Shown here: piece by piece, positions 1 to 9,197 of the stretch
Position numbering within the stretch: position 1 is the first letter of the stretch
Layout: each line of letters opens with the position of its first letter
Source: an uncultured Myxococcales bacterium
GTDB lineage: Bacteria; Myxococcota_A; UBA9042; DTJE01
DNA: 64,000 bases
Assembly: GCA_903936705.1 (NCBI GenBank)
Contig: CAIZWN010000020.1
Span: 1-64,000 of the forward strand
Direction: 5' to 3'
Position numbers and translations under genes: made by a program
The notes under the pieces: model-generated
What the model was told of the DNA's origin: nothing
The model's input: only the letters and a program-made list of their open reading frames with translations
The model's database searches: none

Positions 1-141
1 CATGGTCGGCCTGAAAGCACAAATTCACGCCGTCATATTTACGCAGTCGGTATTGCCAGGAATGTGCAGTCCGGATTTACGCAGTTTTCATGTCCAGAAA
101 TCCGCCGTCCACTTTTCCGCAGTATCGCGTGCGCGTCTACA
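1..141 (-). mobile_element. Probable insertion-sequence end (IS21-like), partial, running off the left edge
   Basis: Seen: three 11-bp motifs lie at exactly 38-bp spacing (see repeat entry), and an ATG on the minus strand at 3..1 sits just beyond them, where a transposase frame could begin outside the window. The metallo-beta-lactamase gene loses family similarity at about 141, where the minus strand reads TGTAGACG. Known: IS21-family ends begin with TG and carry several spaced transposase-binding repeats before istA. Inference: an element entered the 3' end of the gene at 39-1304. The transposase is not in the window and the exact boundary is uncertain. Confidence 0.42.
37..123. repeat. Three 11-bp repeats at 38-bp period
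   Basis: ATTTACGCAGT occurs at 37-47 and again at 75-85, and a variant TTTTCCGCAGT at 113-123. Start-to-start spacing is 38 bp both times, about 3.6 helical turns. Regular phasing of near-identical sites fits protein-binding sites at a transposon end rather than coding sequence, although the metallo-beta-lactamase frame reads through them to its stop at 39-41. Confidence 0.75.
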
Positions 142-1304
142 TCTGCCAGACGGCGCAAGTCCTGGATGCTAGCGTGGCCGGAGGTGTGAAGAACCTCGAC
201 CGGGATGCCGAGGGCGGCCAGGTCTTGTTGCAGACGGAGCCCTGACCGATCTTCGAGGTATCCTTTCCACAAGGACCACCAGGCCTTTGCACCAGCCAGC
301 CCACCTAGGCTTCCGAGATGTCGGATGTCCCACATCATCGATCCGCGGAACAGCAGGACGAAGCGTTCGGGATGGCGGGCCAGTTCCTCGGAATATACCC
401 GGACACTCCGGATCCATTCCAGCCGCTCGAATTCCTCCAGGTCCTTGACCTTGACACGCTGCCTCTGTGGAACATACACCCGATAATGGCCGAAGCGCCC
501 CCCATCGGCAGGCGGCTGGGGGATGCTGGATCGACCGGTCGCCCGCGCGACCGTGGCCGAGTAGAGATCCACGGCCAGTTCCCGACCGGCCCTTTTAGCC
601 GCTCGGTAGACCGTTACCAGGCGGTCGATATTCTGGACCGAGAAGGCAACTAGGGCGATCCCCTTCGTGGCATGGAATGCATCGACGAAGCGCTCCTCGA
701 GGTCGGCTTCGCTCCAGACGGGGCCATCCGGGACGACGTTCTCTCGGACGTTCGTCGCCTCACTCAGCAAAAGGTCGATATCCCTGGGAGGATCGTCCAG
801 CAGCCGCTGGAACAGCGCCGCCTTGCGCCCGTGCCCCCGCAGGTCCCCGGTGTAGAACAGCCGCTTGCCCACCGCCTCTACCAGCAGGGCGTATGCGTCG
901 AAGGCGGAATGGTCTACCAGGTATGGCGTCACGCGGAAGGATCCGATTTCCATGCAAACGCCGTCCTGCAGGAACCCTGAGGGCTTTGGAATCACCGGAT
1001 CCTTCAGGAAGAAGGCCGCCTCGGCCAGGATGCGAGCCGCCGCCTCCCCCATGAATACTGGGACCTTGGGGTGCGCCCGTTCCAGTAGTCCATAGTGATC
1101 CAGGTGTCCGTGGCTGATGACGATCCCGCGAAGCGTGGGATCGTCGCCCGTTTCAAGGCCGGCAACGACAGGCATCAATACGTCATCGTCTGGCCCCGCG
1201 GAAAGTGGACGGCCCAGATCCAGCAGCAGGCGTTCGCCGCCCGCCTCCAGTTCGATGCAGTTACCTCCGATCTCGTGGGCCCCACCCAGAATACGGATGT
1301 TCAA
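39..1304 (-). CDS. RNase J-like MBL-fold hydrolase with a disrupted C-terminus
   Basis: This 421-aa protein belongs to the metallo-beta-lactamase fold. The zinc motif HGHLDH is at residues 65-70, after the Glu-Ile-Gly-Gly-Asn N-terminal strand typical of RNase J/beta-CASP-like proteins. A downstream His (VDHSAF) and Asp (YTGDLRGH) supply further metal ligands, and HTSGHAS near the C-terminus matches the beta-CASP end of the family. After that motif the last 35 or so residues no longer resemble the family and lie in the insertion-sequence-like end, so the natural C-terminus is probably lost. The start overlaps the upstream stop by 4 nt (ATGA), so it is probably translated by coupling. A nuclease acting on RNA or DNA is likely; the substrate is unknown. 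Confidence 0.8.
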   Translation of the reverse strand: MNIRILGGAHEIGGNCIELEAGGERLLLDLGRPLSAGPDDDVLMPVVAGLETGDDPTLRGIVISHGHLDHYGLLERAHPKVPVFMGEAAARILAEAAFFLKDPVIPKPSGFLQDGVCMEIGSFRVTPYLVDHSAFDAYALLVEAVGKRLFYTGDLRGHGRKAALFQRLLDDPPRDIDLLLSEATNVRENVVPDGPVWSEADLEERFVDAFHATKGIALVAFSVQNIDRLVTVYRAAKRAGRELAVDLYSATVARATGRSSIPQPPADGGRFGHYRVYVPQRQRVKVKDLEEFERLEWIRSVRVYSEELARHPERFVLLFRGSMMWDIRHLGSLGGLAGAKAWWSLWKGYLEDRSGLRLQQDLAALGIPVEVLHTSGHASIQDLRRLADVDAHAILRKSGRRISGHENCVNPDCTFLAIPTA

Positions 1305-2764
1305 TGCCGTTTCCCCCGGCTGGAGGAACGTTCAGTGGCGTCGCCAGTTTGAAGTGCGCCTGACAGGCAGTCCAGGCAACCGCCGGCCCAGGTTTGCTCG
1401 ACGTTCCCGTTCTGGTCCAGGGATACCCGGAACAATGTCGGCATTCCACGGTTGCGCAGAACGTTCATCACATGCTCAACGTTCTCCACATCTTCGCCTG
1501 CCGTTCCGACCTGGATGCGATATCCCTTCGTGAACCCCATCTCCGGAGCCACGTGGAGGCTGGACTTCCCGTTGCGACGCAAGGTGGCACGCCAAGGATG
1601 AATCCGGTCCGCCACTGTCCAGTCGGCGCCATCGTCCCGTAAACGCATGAACGCAAGCAACTTGTCCATGGAACCTGCGGCGGCGGCCTGGGGCCAGAAG
1701 GTGAACTTCTCCTCGTTCTCGGTCAGGCAGTTTTGCACACGGGAAAGGTTGTGCCGGTCCGCCCAGTCCCAAACGTCACGCCAAGACAACAGGCTCGACA
1801 TCTTGTACCAGGAGCCGGCGGGATTGCTGCGAGGCCATTCCGGGTCGCTATCGTTCCACTCGGACATCTTCAGAAACCGTTCGGCGACGGCCACTCCCAG
1901 GGGCCAGGCCAGTTCCTCCGTGAGTTCCGGAGCGGGCGGGGGATCCGTTGTCAGCGAGACGAACCTGGCCAGCGAACCTTGCTTGCGCAGGCGATGGAAC
2001 AGGCGCAGGACCACCGGGTCGTCCCCCACCTTCCTTTTTCGTTCCTTCTTTGCAGCGGTGGCCGGCGGGACGTATGCCTTGAACCCCTCGTACCACCGGC
2101 TACCCGGAGCAAGTTTCTCCGAGCCTTGCAGATGGGACTCCCAGAATCGGAATTTCAGGAACAGCTCGTGAAGGATCGTACTGGCATTTGTCTGGTAGAA
2201 ACTGCGTTCCGGGATGGCTCGACCGACGAGCGAGCGCCACAACCCTTCGAGGCTGCCCTTTGACAAGAAGGAACCGAAGTCGCATCCGGTCAGGAACTCG
2301 GCCAGAAGCCGGTAATCCGGCGGCCGATCGAATGTGCCCCCGGATCCACTCCCAGGCGATTTCGGGGGAACCAGTTCCTCCATCGTAGGCGGGGAGCTCA
2401 TAAGAAATGGCTCCATCTTGGCCTCAATGAAGTACGTTTCCCACCACGTACGTTCGTCATCCAGATCCTGATACTTCGCGAACACCAGCACATCCGGGTC
2501 TCCGAAGTCGGAAAGGGAAGGTTCGATGTAGATGTCGAAATCGACCAACCGATCCTTGCGGAGCGAAAGTCGACAAACGCTGTGCCGGTTCTCCCACAGG
2601 ACCAGCTTGCGGAGCAAATCGTCCAGGAGTTCATTACCATCCGGGTGGACAGCGATCGTCTCGAAAACAGCGTTGACGACGCCGCGCTCGGAGTACCCGT
2701 GCAAGCGGTCTTCACGATCGGTGTGGTTCACAACGCCTCCTATGTCAAGTTCGAATGGTATCAC
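1301..2764 (-). CDS. PD-(D/E)XK nuclease-like protein of unknown family
   Basis: This 487-aa protein belongs to no named family I recognise. Residues 40-120 have the layout of a PD-(D/E)XK nuclease: Glu45 in a helix, Asp89-Pro-Asp91 on a strand, then Glu114-Ala-Lys116 on a strand 22 residues later. The rest is rich in Trp and charged residues with no signal peptide or membrane segment, so it is probably cytoplasmic. The GTG start overlaps the polymerase stop by 4 nt, and the stop overlaps the MBL gene start by 4 nt. An in-frame GTG at 2731 has a closer AGGAGG and could be the real start. Position between a polymerase and an MBL hydrolase suggests a DNA-processing role. Nuclease activity is inference from the motif. 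Confidence 0.6.
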   Translation of the reverse strand: MIPFELDIGGVVNHTDREDRLHGYSERGVVNAVFETIAVHPDGNELLDDLLRKLVLWENRHSVCRLSLRKDRLVDFDIYIEPSLSDFGDPDVLVFAKYQDLDDERTWWETYFIEAKMEPFLMSSPPTMEELVPPKSPGSGSGGTFDRPPDYRLLAEFLTGCDFGSFLSKGSLEGLWRSLVGRAIPERSFYQTNASTILHELFLKFRFWESHLQGSEKLAPGSRWYEGFKAYVPPATAAKKERKRKVGDDPVVLRLFHRLRKQGSLARFVSLTTDPPPAPELTEELAWPLGVAVAERFLKMSEWNDSDPEWPRSNPAGSWYKMSSLLSWRDVWDWADRHNLSRVQNCLTENEEKFTFWPQAAAAGSMDKLLAFMRLRDDGADWTVADRIHPWRATLRRNGKSSLHVAPEMGFTKGYRIQVGTAGEDVENVEHVMNVLRNRGMPTLFRVSLDQNGNVEQTWAGGCLDCLSGALQTGDATERSSSRGKRH

Positions 2765-5136
2765 CGCGGCCCCACCCCGATACGTTGAATTGAAAGCTTG
2801 GTTTCACGACCTGCCATACGCTCGAACTCCACGGGAAAGTGCGCCTTCAGCCAGGCCATACGATACGTGACCATCGCGTACCCCACAGAATGGCTCTTGT
2901 TGAAACCAAGGTCGGCGACGGCAGCCATTTTCTGGAACAGTTCGGCGGCGGCGGCCGGGTCGATTCCACGCTCCACGGCGCCCGCCACAAATACTTTCCG
3001 CTGAATCTTCAGCGCCTGGGCGTCCCATTTGCACATTGCCCGACGCAGGAGGTCGGCGGCGCCCAGGGTGTAGCCCGTCAGGTCCCGGGCAATCACCATG
3101 ATTTGTTCCTGGTACAAAATCAGTCCGCGCGTCTCCCGCAGGATTGGTTCCAGCGCAGGGATGGCCTGAACCAGTTGATTGTGCCTGTTCTTGAACGCCA
3201 CGAAGTCCAGGTCCAGGCCGGCTTCCATCGGCCCCGGCCGGAACAGCGTTATCATTGCGACGAGCTCCTCGAAGCACTCAGGCCGGATGCGGCGGGCAAG
3301 GTCCCTCATTCCAGGTTCTTCCATCTGGAACACACCATCGGTCTCGCCGGCGGCGATCAACTCGAAGGTGGCAGCATCGTCAAGCGACACGTCCTCGATA
3401 CGGAGGTCAGTCTGACCACCGGCGTGAATTGCGTCCACCACGGCCTGGGTGTTCGTCAGGGCCGTCAGGCCCAGAAAGTCGAACTTGACCAGCCCGACGG
3501 CATCGAGGTCCTTCATGTTGAACTGCGTCATCACGCGGCCGTCCGGGGCACGGCACAGTGGAACATGCTTGGCTACGGGACCATCGGCGATGACCAGGCC
3601 AACCGCATGCGGGTTGGCAGATGTGGGCAGACGTTCCAGTCTCGTGGCTACGGCCCAAAGTTCCCCGACGGCGGAATCCATCGAAATGAGACTTGCGAGT
3701 TTCGGTTCCCTGACACGGCTTCCCTCCAGGTCCGCTGGCGGTTGTTGAGCGACCATCTTCGCGATACGTATCGCCTTCGCAGGGGAAATCCCCATGGCGC
3801 TGGCAACCCTCCGGACCAGAGGTCGGCCGTGCAACGACCCAAACGTCACGATGTTCACGACACGATCCCGGCCGTACTTCTCGATGACGTGCTGAAGCAC
3901 CTGGTCACGCCTTTCCATGCAGAAGTCGATGTCGAAGTCCGGAGGCGAAACCCGCTCCGGGTTCAAAAAGCGTTCGAACAGCAGGCCGAAGCGCATGGGA
4001 TCGATGTCGGTGATGCCCAGCGCATATGCGACCAGGGATCCTGCGCCCGATCCGCGGCCAGGGCCAACAGGTATACCGTTGTCCCGGGCCCACTTGACGT
4101 ATTCCGCGACGACCAGGAAGTACCCATCGAAACCCAGCCGAATGATGATGTCCAACTCGTGCTCAAGGCACTTTCGGTAGGTGATTACATCGGGAGCCTG
4201 TCCCTGATTACGCAACTGTTGTTGGCGTCGATCCAGTCCCCAGTTGGCGAGATTGGCCAGATACTCGGGCGTCCGCTGGCCCGTCGGAGTGACGAAAGTC
4301 GGGACGTGATGCGTGTCCGTGGGTCGAAACAGATCTCCATCAATGCGGTCCGCGATGCGCCAGGCATTTTCCATGGCCTCCGGGAAATCAGCGAACCAAG
4401 CGGCCATCTCCTCGGGCGACGCGAGGTGGAAGGCCCCCGAAACCGGGCGGTGACACAGCTTTGCTGTCGGCTTCTGCTTGCAACCGATGTCAACCAGCAC
4501 AGCGCATGCCAGGGCATCGTCGCGATCAAGGTAATGGGCGTTGCCAGTGGCAACCAGGGGAACTCCGGTACGACGCGACAGGTCGACCAGGGCAGCGTTG
4601 ACTTTCTGTTGCTCGGGGAGCCCGTTGCCCCCCAATTCCAGGAAGAAATTGCCGTCGCCGAAGATCCCGACATGAAACTCCAGGGACTCCAGGGCCGCAT
4701 TGTCTTCGCCCGCCAGAAGCGCCTTGGGAATCTCGCCGGCCAGACATCCGGAAAGACCAATCAGGCCGACGGAATGCTCGGCAAGGATCTCGCGGGAAAG
4801 GCTGGGCGCGCGGCCGTGCGGGCTTTCCAGGTGGGCCCGGGACACCAGTGATCTGAGGTTGGCGAACCCCTCCCCATCGCGAGCGAGGACAACGAGGTGG
4901 TGGGCGCGGTCGGGACGCTGCGGGTCCAGGATTTGCAGTTCGGATCCGTAGATCGGCTTGATCCCGTTGGCATTACAGGCCTTCGAGAACCGTACCGCAC
5001 CGAACAGGTTCACGTGATCCGTCAGGGCCACCGCGTTCATACCCAGGCTTTTCACCCGCGCCGGAAGTTCCTCGATACGAACAGTGGAATCCAGGAGCGA
5101 AAAGGACGAATGGACGTGCAGATGAACAAAGGACAT
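2761..5136 (-). CDS. DnaE-type DNA polymerase III alpha homologue, C-terminally short
   Basis: The ATG at 5136 follows a perfect AAGGAGGTGG and gives 791 aa beginning directly with the PHP domain (His5-Leu-His7-Val-His9). The polymerase core carries GPGRGSG near 358 and the catalytic Asp402 and Asp404 in DFDIDF. The third Asp, at 553 (KFDFLGL), corresponds to D401/D403/D555 of E. coli DnaE. The protein stops about 25 residues after the fingers motif NKSHSVGYAM. It therefore lacks the beta-clamp-binding region, OB fold and tau-binding tail of the usual roughly 1,160-aa alpha subunit. The last 20 or so residues are unlike the family and overlap the next gene by 4 nt. A dedicated repair or element-borne polymerase is more likely than the replicative enzyme. 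Confidence 0.85.
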   Translation of the reverse strand: MSFVHLHVHSSFSLLDSTVRIEELPARVKSLGMNAVALTDHVNLFGAVRFSKACNANGIKPIYGSELQILDPQRPDRAHHLVVLARDGEGFANLRSLVSRAHLESPHGRAPSLSREILAEHSVGLIGLSGCLAGEIPKALLAGEDNAALESLEFHVGIFGDGNFFLELGGNGLPEQQKVNAALVDLSRRTGVPLVATGNAHYLDRDDALACAVLVDIGCKQKPTAKLCHRPVSGAFHLASPEEMAAWFADFPEAMENAWRIADRIDGDLFRPTDTHHVPTFVTPTGQRTPEYLANLANWGLDRRQQQLRNQGQAPDVITYRKCLEHELDIIIRLGFDGYFLVVAEYVKWARDNGIPVGPGRGSGAGSLVAYALGITDIDPMRFGLLFERFLNPERVSPPDFDIDFCMERRDQVLQHVIEKYGRDRVVNIVTFGSLHGRPLVRRVASAMGISPAKAIRIAKMVAQQPPADLEGSRVREPKLASLISMDSAVGELWAVATRLERLPTSANPHAVGLVIADGPVAKHVPLCRAPDGRVMTQFNMKDLDAVGLVKFDFLGLTALTNTQAVVDAIHAGGQTDLRIEDVSLDDAATFELIAAGETDGVFQMEEPGMRDLARRIRPECFEELVAMITLFRPGPMEAGLDLDFVAFKNRHNQLVQAIPALEPILRETRGLILYQEQIMVIARDLTGYTLGAADLLRRAMCKWDAQALKIQRKVFVAGAVERGIDPAAAAELFQKMAAVADLGFNKSHSVGYAMVTYRMAWLKAHFPVEFERMAGRETKLSIQRIGVGPR

Positions 5137-5267
5137 GGCGACCACCTCCTTGGCAATTACAGCGTATCCGGTAGGTGCGACATGGGCAGGGCACAACCTT
5201 CGTCGAACCGGAGGATTGAGAGAAATTCAATACTGATCATATTGTTTGGGGATACACCTTCCGCAAT

Positions 5268-5296
5268 AGCTTTCAGGACGCAGACATGCGTATAAT
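5268..5296 (+). promoter_or_regulatory. Candidate sigma-70-type promoter for the histidine kinase
   Basis: A perfect -10 hexamer TATAAT lies at 5291-5296, 57 bp ahead of the chosen GTG start. The region 17 bp upstream (5268-5273) is a poor -35 match, so activator help or an extended -10 (TG two bases upstream) may be needed. The 216-bp divergent gap must also hold the polymerase-operon promoter; TATGAT on the minus strand near 5238 is only a weak candidate. Confidence 0.35.
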
Positions 5297-5352
5297 TGGC
5301 CTACACTTTCCGCTGTGTTTCCGTGCAAGGATCTCTCGAAGGGGATTGTGCG

Positions 5353-8244
5353 GTGAGAGACAGAACCTCGATCTGGTTGTTCGTCGGAGCCTTCGTCCTG
5401 GCCTTCTGCTTTGCCGCGGCTGGCTACGGGTTCTATTCGCACAAGCGAGAGGTTATCCGGAATACCAAGTCGGCCGAGTTGAAGGTCATCGCCAAGCTTC
5501 GGGCCGGCGAGATTGCCCGTTGGCGACAGGAACGGTTGAACGACGCCCGCCTCGACTCGTCGGGCATCGTTCGCCTTCTCATGCAGTCCTGGACCGAACA
5601 TGCCGGAGGCGAGAACGAAAGGAGCGAACTGCTGGCCCGGATGAAGATGTTCCAGGAGGTCCAGGGCTACGAGAGCCTGATCGTGGCCCGACCCGACGAA
5701 CGCGTTCTGCTGTCAACCGATCCCGGCATCGTCGATCTCGAGCCCCAGGCGCGGCGCCTGATTCGCCAGGCCATCGCATCGAATGGCGCCGTGTTCGGCG
5801 AACTGTTCCGATGCAAGGACTGCGCCCACGTGCACCTGGACGTTGTGTCTCCAATACTGGACGCGCAGGATCGCCCGATAGCTGCGCTGATTCTGCGCTA
5901 CGATCCGCAAACCAGTCTGTTCCCGCTGGTGCAGTCATGGCCCACGCCCAGCCCAAGCGCCGAGACGCAACTGGTCAGGAGGGACGGCGAGGATGCGCTG
6001 CTGTTGAACGTTCTGCGCCATCGGGTCGATCCCGCGCTGACTGTCAGGTTCCCGTTATCGCGAACCGACGTCACGGCAGTCCAGGCGGCGCTGGGCCAGA
6101 TAGGCAAGTTCGAGGGACTGGACTACCGGGGAGAGGAGGTACTGGCCGAGATCCTGCCGGTGGAAGGATCCCCCTGGTTCATAGTGTCCAAGGTCGATAG
6201 GGACGAACTGCTGGCCCCGCTCTATGACGAGGGCAGGTTGATCCTGATCGTGGTCACGTTGGCCATAGCGATGACTGGAATCCTGGGCCAACTCGCAAAC
6301 CGCACGCGCAAACTGAGGCTTCAACAGCACCTGCTGCAGGCCGAAAAGGAACGACGGACAAGCGAGGAGCGGTATCGATCCATTCTTCACGCCTCTTCAG
6401 GCGTCCTGTCGATTCTGGATTTGGATGGGCGCGTCGTCACTGTTTCCCCTGGGGGCGTCGCCATGTTCGGCTGTGATCGGGAGGAAGAACTGATCGGGCA
6501 CCCGCTGACCGATCGGATCCTTCCCGACGATCGGGCTCGGGCTTCTTCCACCATCGCCCTGATTCTCAGTGGCGAAGCACCCGGACCGACCGAATACCGC
6601 GCGCTGCGCGCCGATGGAGGAACCTTCGTCGTGGAAATAAACGGCGAGGTCGTCCGGGACGCTGATGGGCAGCCAGCCCAGGTGGCAACTATCGTCCGCG
6701 ACATCACGGAAAGAAAGCGGGCCGAGGAAGCACTGGCAGCCGAAAAGGAGCACCTGGCCGTGACCCTCCGCAGCATCGGGGACGGCGTAATCACGACCGA
6801 CGTGCGCGGAACGGTAGTCCTGATGAACCGGGTGGCCGAGGATCTGACCGGCTGGAAGCAGGACGAGGCGGCAGGCATGGTGCTGGGCGATATCTTCCGC
6901 ATCATCCACCAGGCGACTCGCCTGCCGTGCGAGGACCCAGTGGCAAAGGTGCTGGCGTCGGGAATGATTGTGGGCCTTGCCAACCACACGGTGCTGATTG
7001 CGAAGGACGGCACCGAAAGGGTCCTGGCCGACAGCGGGGCTCCGATTCGGAACCGCGACAGTCGAATCACCGGCGTGGTACTGGTCTTCCGGGACGTTAC
7101 GCAGGAACACCTGAGGAAGGAGGATCTGCAAAAGGCCCAGAAGCTGGAATCGATCGGACTTCTGGCAGGTGGCATCGCGCACGACTTCAACAACCTTCTG
7201 ACCGCGATTCTTGGCAACATCTCACTGACACGGCTCGGCAACGCGTCCGCAACGCAACAGGCCGAATGGCTGACCGAGGCCGAGAAGGCGGTGGGCCGCG
7301 CCAGGGATCTGACGCAGCAACTCCTGACTTTCTCGAAAGGGGGATCGCCTATCCGGAAGACCGCCCGGCTGGGCGAGATGATCATGGACTCGACGGGATT
7401 CTCGCTGCGTGGCTCGAACGTGCGTTGCAGCTTCTCGATCCCTGAAGACCTCTGGCCGGTCGAGGCGGACCTGTGCCAGCTGAGCCAAGTCATCAGCAAT
7501 CTTGTGATAAATGCGGACGAGGCCATGCCCAGCGGCGGCACGATCCGCGTCAGCGGGCGGAACCTCGAGATCGGTATGCCACGCCCCGAGTCCTTGCCGG
7601 AAGGCCGGTTTGTTGAGATCTCGGTCGAGGACGAGGGGTTCGGTATCGACGAGGAGCATCTTCAACGGGTATTCGACCCATATTTCACCACCAAAAAGAA
7701 GGGGAACGGCCTCGGCCTCGCCACCTCCTATTCCATCGTCCGGCACCACGACGGGCTGATCTCGGTGAATTCGAAGCGCGGCCACGGCTCGACCTTCAGG
7801 ATGTTCCTGCCGGCATCGGAAAGGCAGCCGCCACCGCCGGCGGTGAACCAGGCGGTGTTGCCGGGCAACGGACGCATCCTGGTGATGGACGACGAGGAGA
7901 TGATCCTCCGTGTCGCCAGCCAGATGCTGTCTTTTCTGGGATACGAGGTCGAGACAGCCAGCGACGGAGCCGGGGCCATAGAAAGATTCGCCGCAGCGCA
8001 GGCGTCGTCTCGACCGTTCGATGCGGTCATCCTGGACATCACTGTGCCTGGCGGGATGGGCGGCAAGGAAACGGTGCAGAGGCTTCGGGCGTCCGACCCC
8101 GATGTCCGGGCCATCGTGTCAAGCGGCTACTCCAACGACCCGATCATGGCGGACTTCCGCACCCACGGCTTCAAAGGCATCGCCGTGAAGCCCTACGAAC
8201 TGCTCAGCCTGAGCAGGGCCCTGCACGACGTGCTCTCATCGTAG
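5353..8244 (+). CDS. Hybrid PAS-sensor histidine kinase with C-terminal receiver
   Basis: The chosen GTG at 5353 has GAAGGGG 8 nt upstream and gives 963 aa. A TTG at 5296 is open but lies in the -10 box. Order: membrane segment about 5-27, an extracytoplasmic sensor region to about 290, second membrane segment about 295-315, two PAS domains about 337-455 and 465-595. Next come HisKA with phospho-acceptor His610 in GGIAHDFNN, and HATPase with N box (NADEAM) and G boxes (DEGFGID, GNGLGLA). The receiver has acidic Asp846/Asp847, phospho-acceptor Asp895 and Lys946. It should sense a periplasmic or membrane signal and phosphorylate its own receiver. No separate regulator gene is adjacent, so its output partner is unknown. 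Confidence 0.9.
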   Translation: MRDRTSIWLFVGAFVLAFCFAAAGYGFYSHKREVIRNTKSAELKVIAKLRAGEIARWRQERLNDARLDSSGIVRLLMQSWTEHAGGENERSELLARMKMFQEVQGYESLIVARPDERVLLSTDPGIVDLEPQARRLIRQAIASNGAVFGELFRCKDCAHVHLDVVSPILDAQDRPIAALILRYDPQTSLFPLVQSWPTPSPSAETQLVRRDGEDALLLNVLRHRVDPALTVRFPLSRTDVTAVQAALGQIGKFEGLDYRGEEVLAEILPVEGSPWFIVSKVDRDELLAPLYDEGRLILIVVTLAIAMTGILGQLANRTRKLRLQQHLLQAEKERRTSEERYRSILHASSGVLSILDLDGRVVTVSPGGVAMFGCDREEELIGHPLTDRILPDDRARASSTIALILSGEAPGPTEYRALRADGGTFVVEINGEVVRDADGQPAQVATIVRDITERKRAEEALAAEKEHLAVTLRSIGDGVITTDVRGTVVLMNRVAEDLTGWKQDEAAGMVLGDIFRIIHQATRLPCEDPVAKVLASGMIVGLANHTVLIAKDGTERVLADSGAPIRNRDSRITGVVLVFRDVTQEHLRKEDLQKAQKLESIGLLAGGIAHDFNNLLTAILGNISLTRLGNASATQQAEWLTEAEKAVGRARDLTQQLLTFSKGGSPIRKTARLGEMIMDSTGFSLRGSNVRCSFSIPEDLWPVEADLCQLSQVISNLVINADEAMPSGGTIRVSGRNLEIGMPRPESLPEGRFVEISVEDEGFGIDEEHLQRVFDPYFTTKKKGNGLGLATSYSIVRHHDGLISVNSKRGHGSTFRMFLPASERQPPPPAVNQAVLPGNGRILVMDDEEMILRVASQMLSFLGYEVETASDGAGAIERFAAAQASSRPFDAVILDITVPGGMGGKETVQRLRASDPDVRAIVSSGYSNDPIMADFRTHGFKGIAVKPYELLSLSRALHDVLSS

Positions 8245-8318
8245 GCTGATGTCGCTGTCCTTGGCTTGCTGCCACGTCGCGTGAACCGATCGAGATTTTC
8301 AACGTGACCTGCGCACAG

Positions 8319-9197
8319 TCACCGTTCGGCGTCGCCGAAAACACCAGCCAGCTTCCACGACCCTGCCGAATGACGCAGCCGTTCGTTGACACCCGGGATG
8401 CGAACACCGGCAGCTTCCAGGCGGGTGTTCAGCAGCGCAGAACATTTTGGTCGCGGCGCACGACTGGGGAATTCGCTGGCCTTGACGGGAAGAACGTGGA
8501 CTTCATCACGACCGACGCTTGCCAGGGCAAGCCGTGCCCAATCGAATGGATTGACTGCATCCGAACCGGCCGCATGATACAATCCTGGCGGGAGCTCCCG
8601 GCATACCAGTTCAATCGTCGCCGCCGCAAGATCCGCCGCAAGGGTCGGGGTGCATAACGTGTCGCATATGAATCGCAGCTCGCCAGCGGACTCTATCCGC
8701 GAAAACAGCCTGGTCACGAAATTGTGGCCCTCGGCCGAGTAGACCATCGATGTCCGCAAGACGTGAGCATCCGGATGCTCGGCCAGCACCGCCTGCTCGC
8801 CGGCCAGCTTGGATCTGCCGTAGACCGAGATTGGAGCCGGCAGATCGACCTCGGTATACGGTCGCCCCGACGCCCCGTCAAACACGTAGTCGGTCGAGTA
8901 GTGCACCAGCCTGATCCCCGACCGATGCAAAAGCATCGCAAGGTGGCCCGGGGCGCTCCCGTTGACTAGAAAAGCAGTATCAGGCTTGTCCTCGGCCAGG
9001 TCCACGGCATTCCACGACGCGCAATTGACAACCACATCGGGTCGAACCGCGCCAACCGCCGTCTCGAGGGCCTCGCTATCCGCGATATCCAGAGCCGCCC
9101 GGTCCAAACCTACGACATCCAGCCCACGCATGGGAGCCTCGCGCAGCAGCGCGCGCCCCACCTGGCCTCCGGCCCCCAGCACCAGCATCTTCATCAT
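8319..9197 (-). CDS. rmlD: dTDP-4-dehydrorhamnose reductase
   Basis: This 292-aa short-chain dehydrogenase makes the last step of dTDP-L-rhamnose synthesis, NAD(P)H-dependent reduction of the 4-keto sugar. It begins with the nucleotide-binding loop GAGGQVG. It has the family sequence STDYVFDG and the catalytic Tyr-x3-Lys as YGRSK. The ATG at 9197 overlaps the stop of the fused rmlB-rmlC gene by 4 nt (ATGA); a GTG at 9206 is possible but less fitting. It is the last gene of the rhamnose set and converges on the histidine kinase gene, with 74 bp between them and no clear terminator hairpin. Confidence 0.9.
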   Translation of the reverse strand: MMKMLVLGAGGQVGRALLREAPMRGLDVVGLDRAALDIADSEALETAVGAVRPDVVVNCASWNAVDLAEDKPDTAFLVNGSAPGHLAMLLHRSGIRLVHYSTDYVFDGASGRPYTEVDLPAPISVYGRSKLAGEQAVLAEHPDAHVLRTSMVYSAEGHNFVTRLFSRIESAGELRFICDTLCTPTLAADLAAATIELVCRELPPGLYHAAGSDAVNPFDWARLALASVGRDEVHVLPVKASEFPSRAPRPKCSALLNTRLEAAGVRIPGVNERLRHSAGSWKLAGVFGDAER

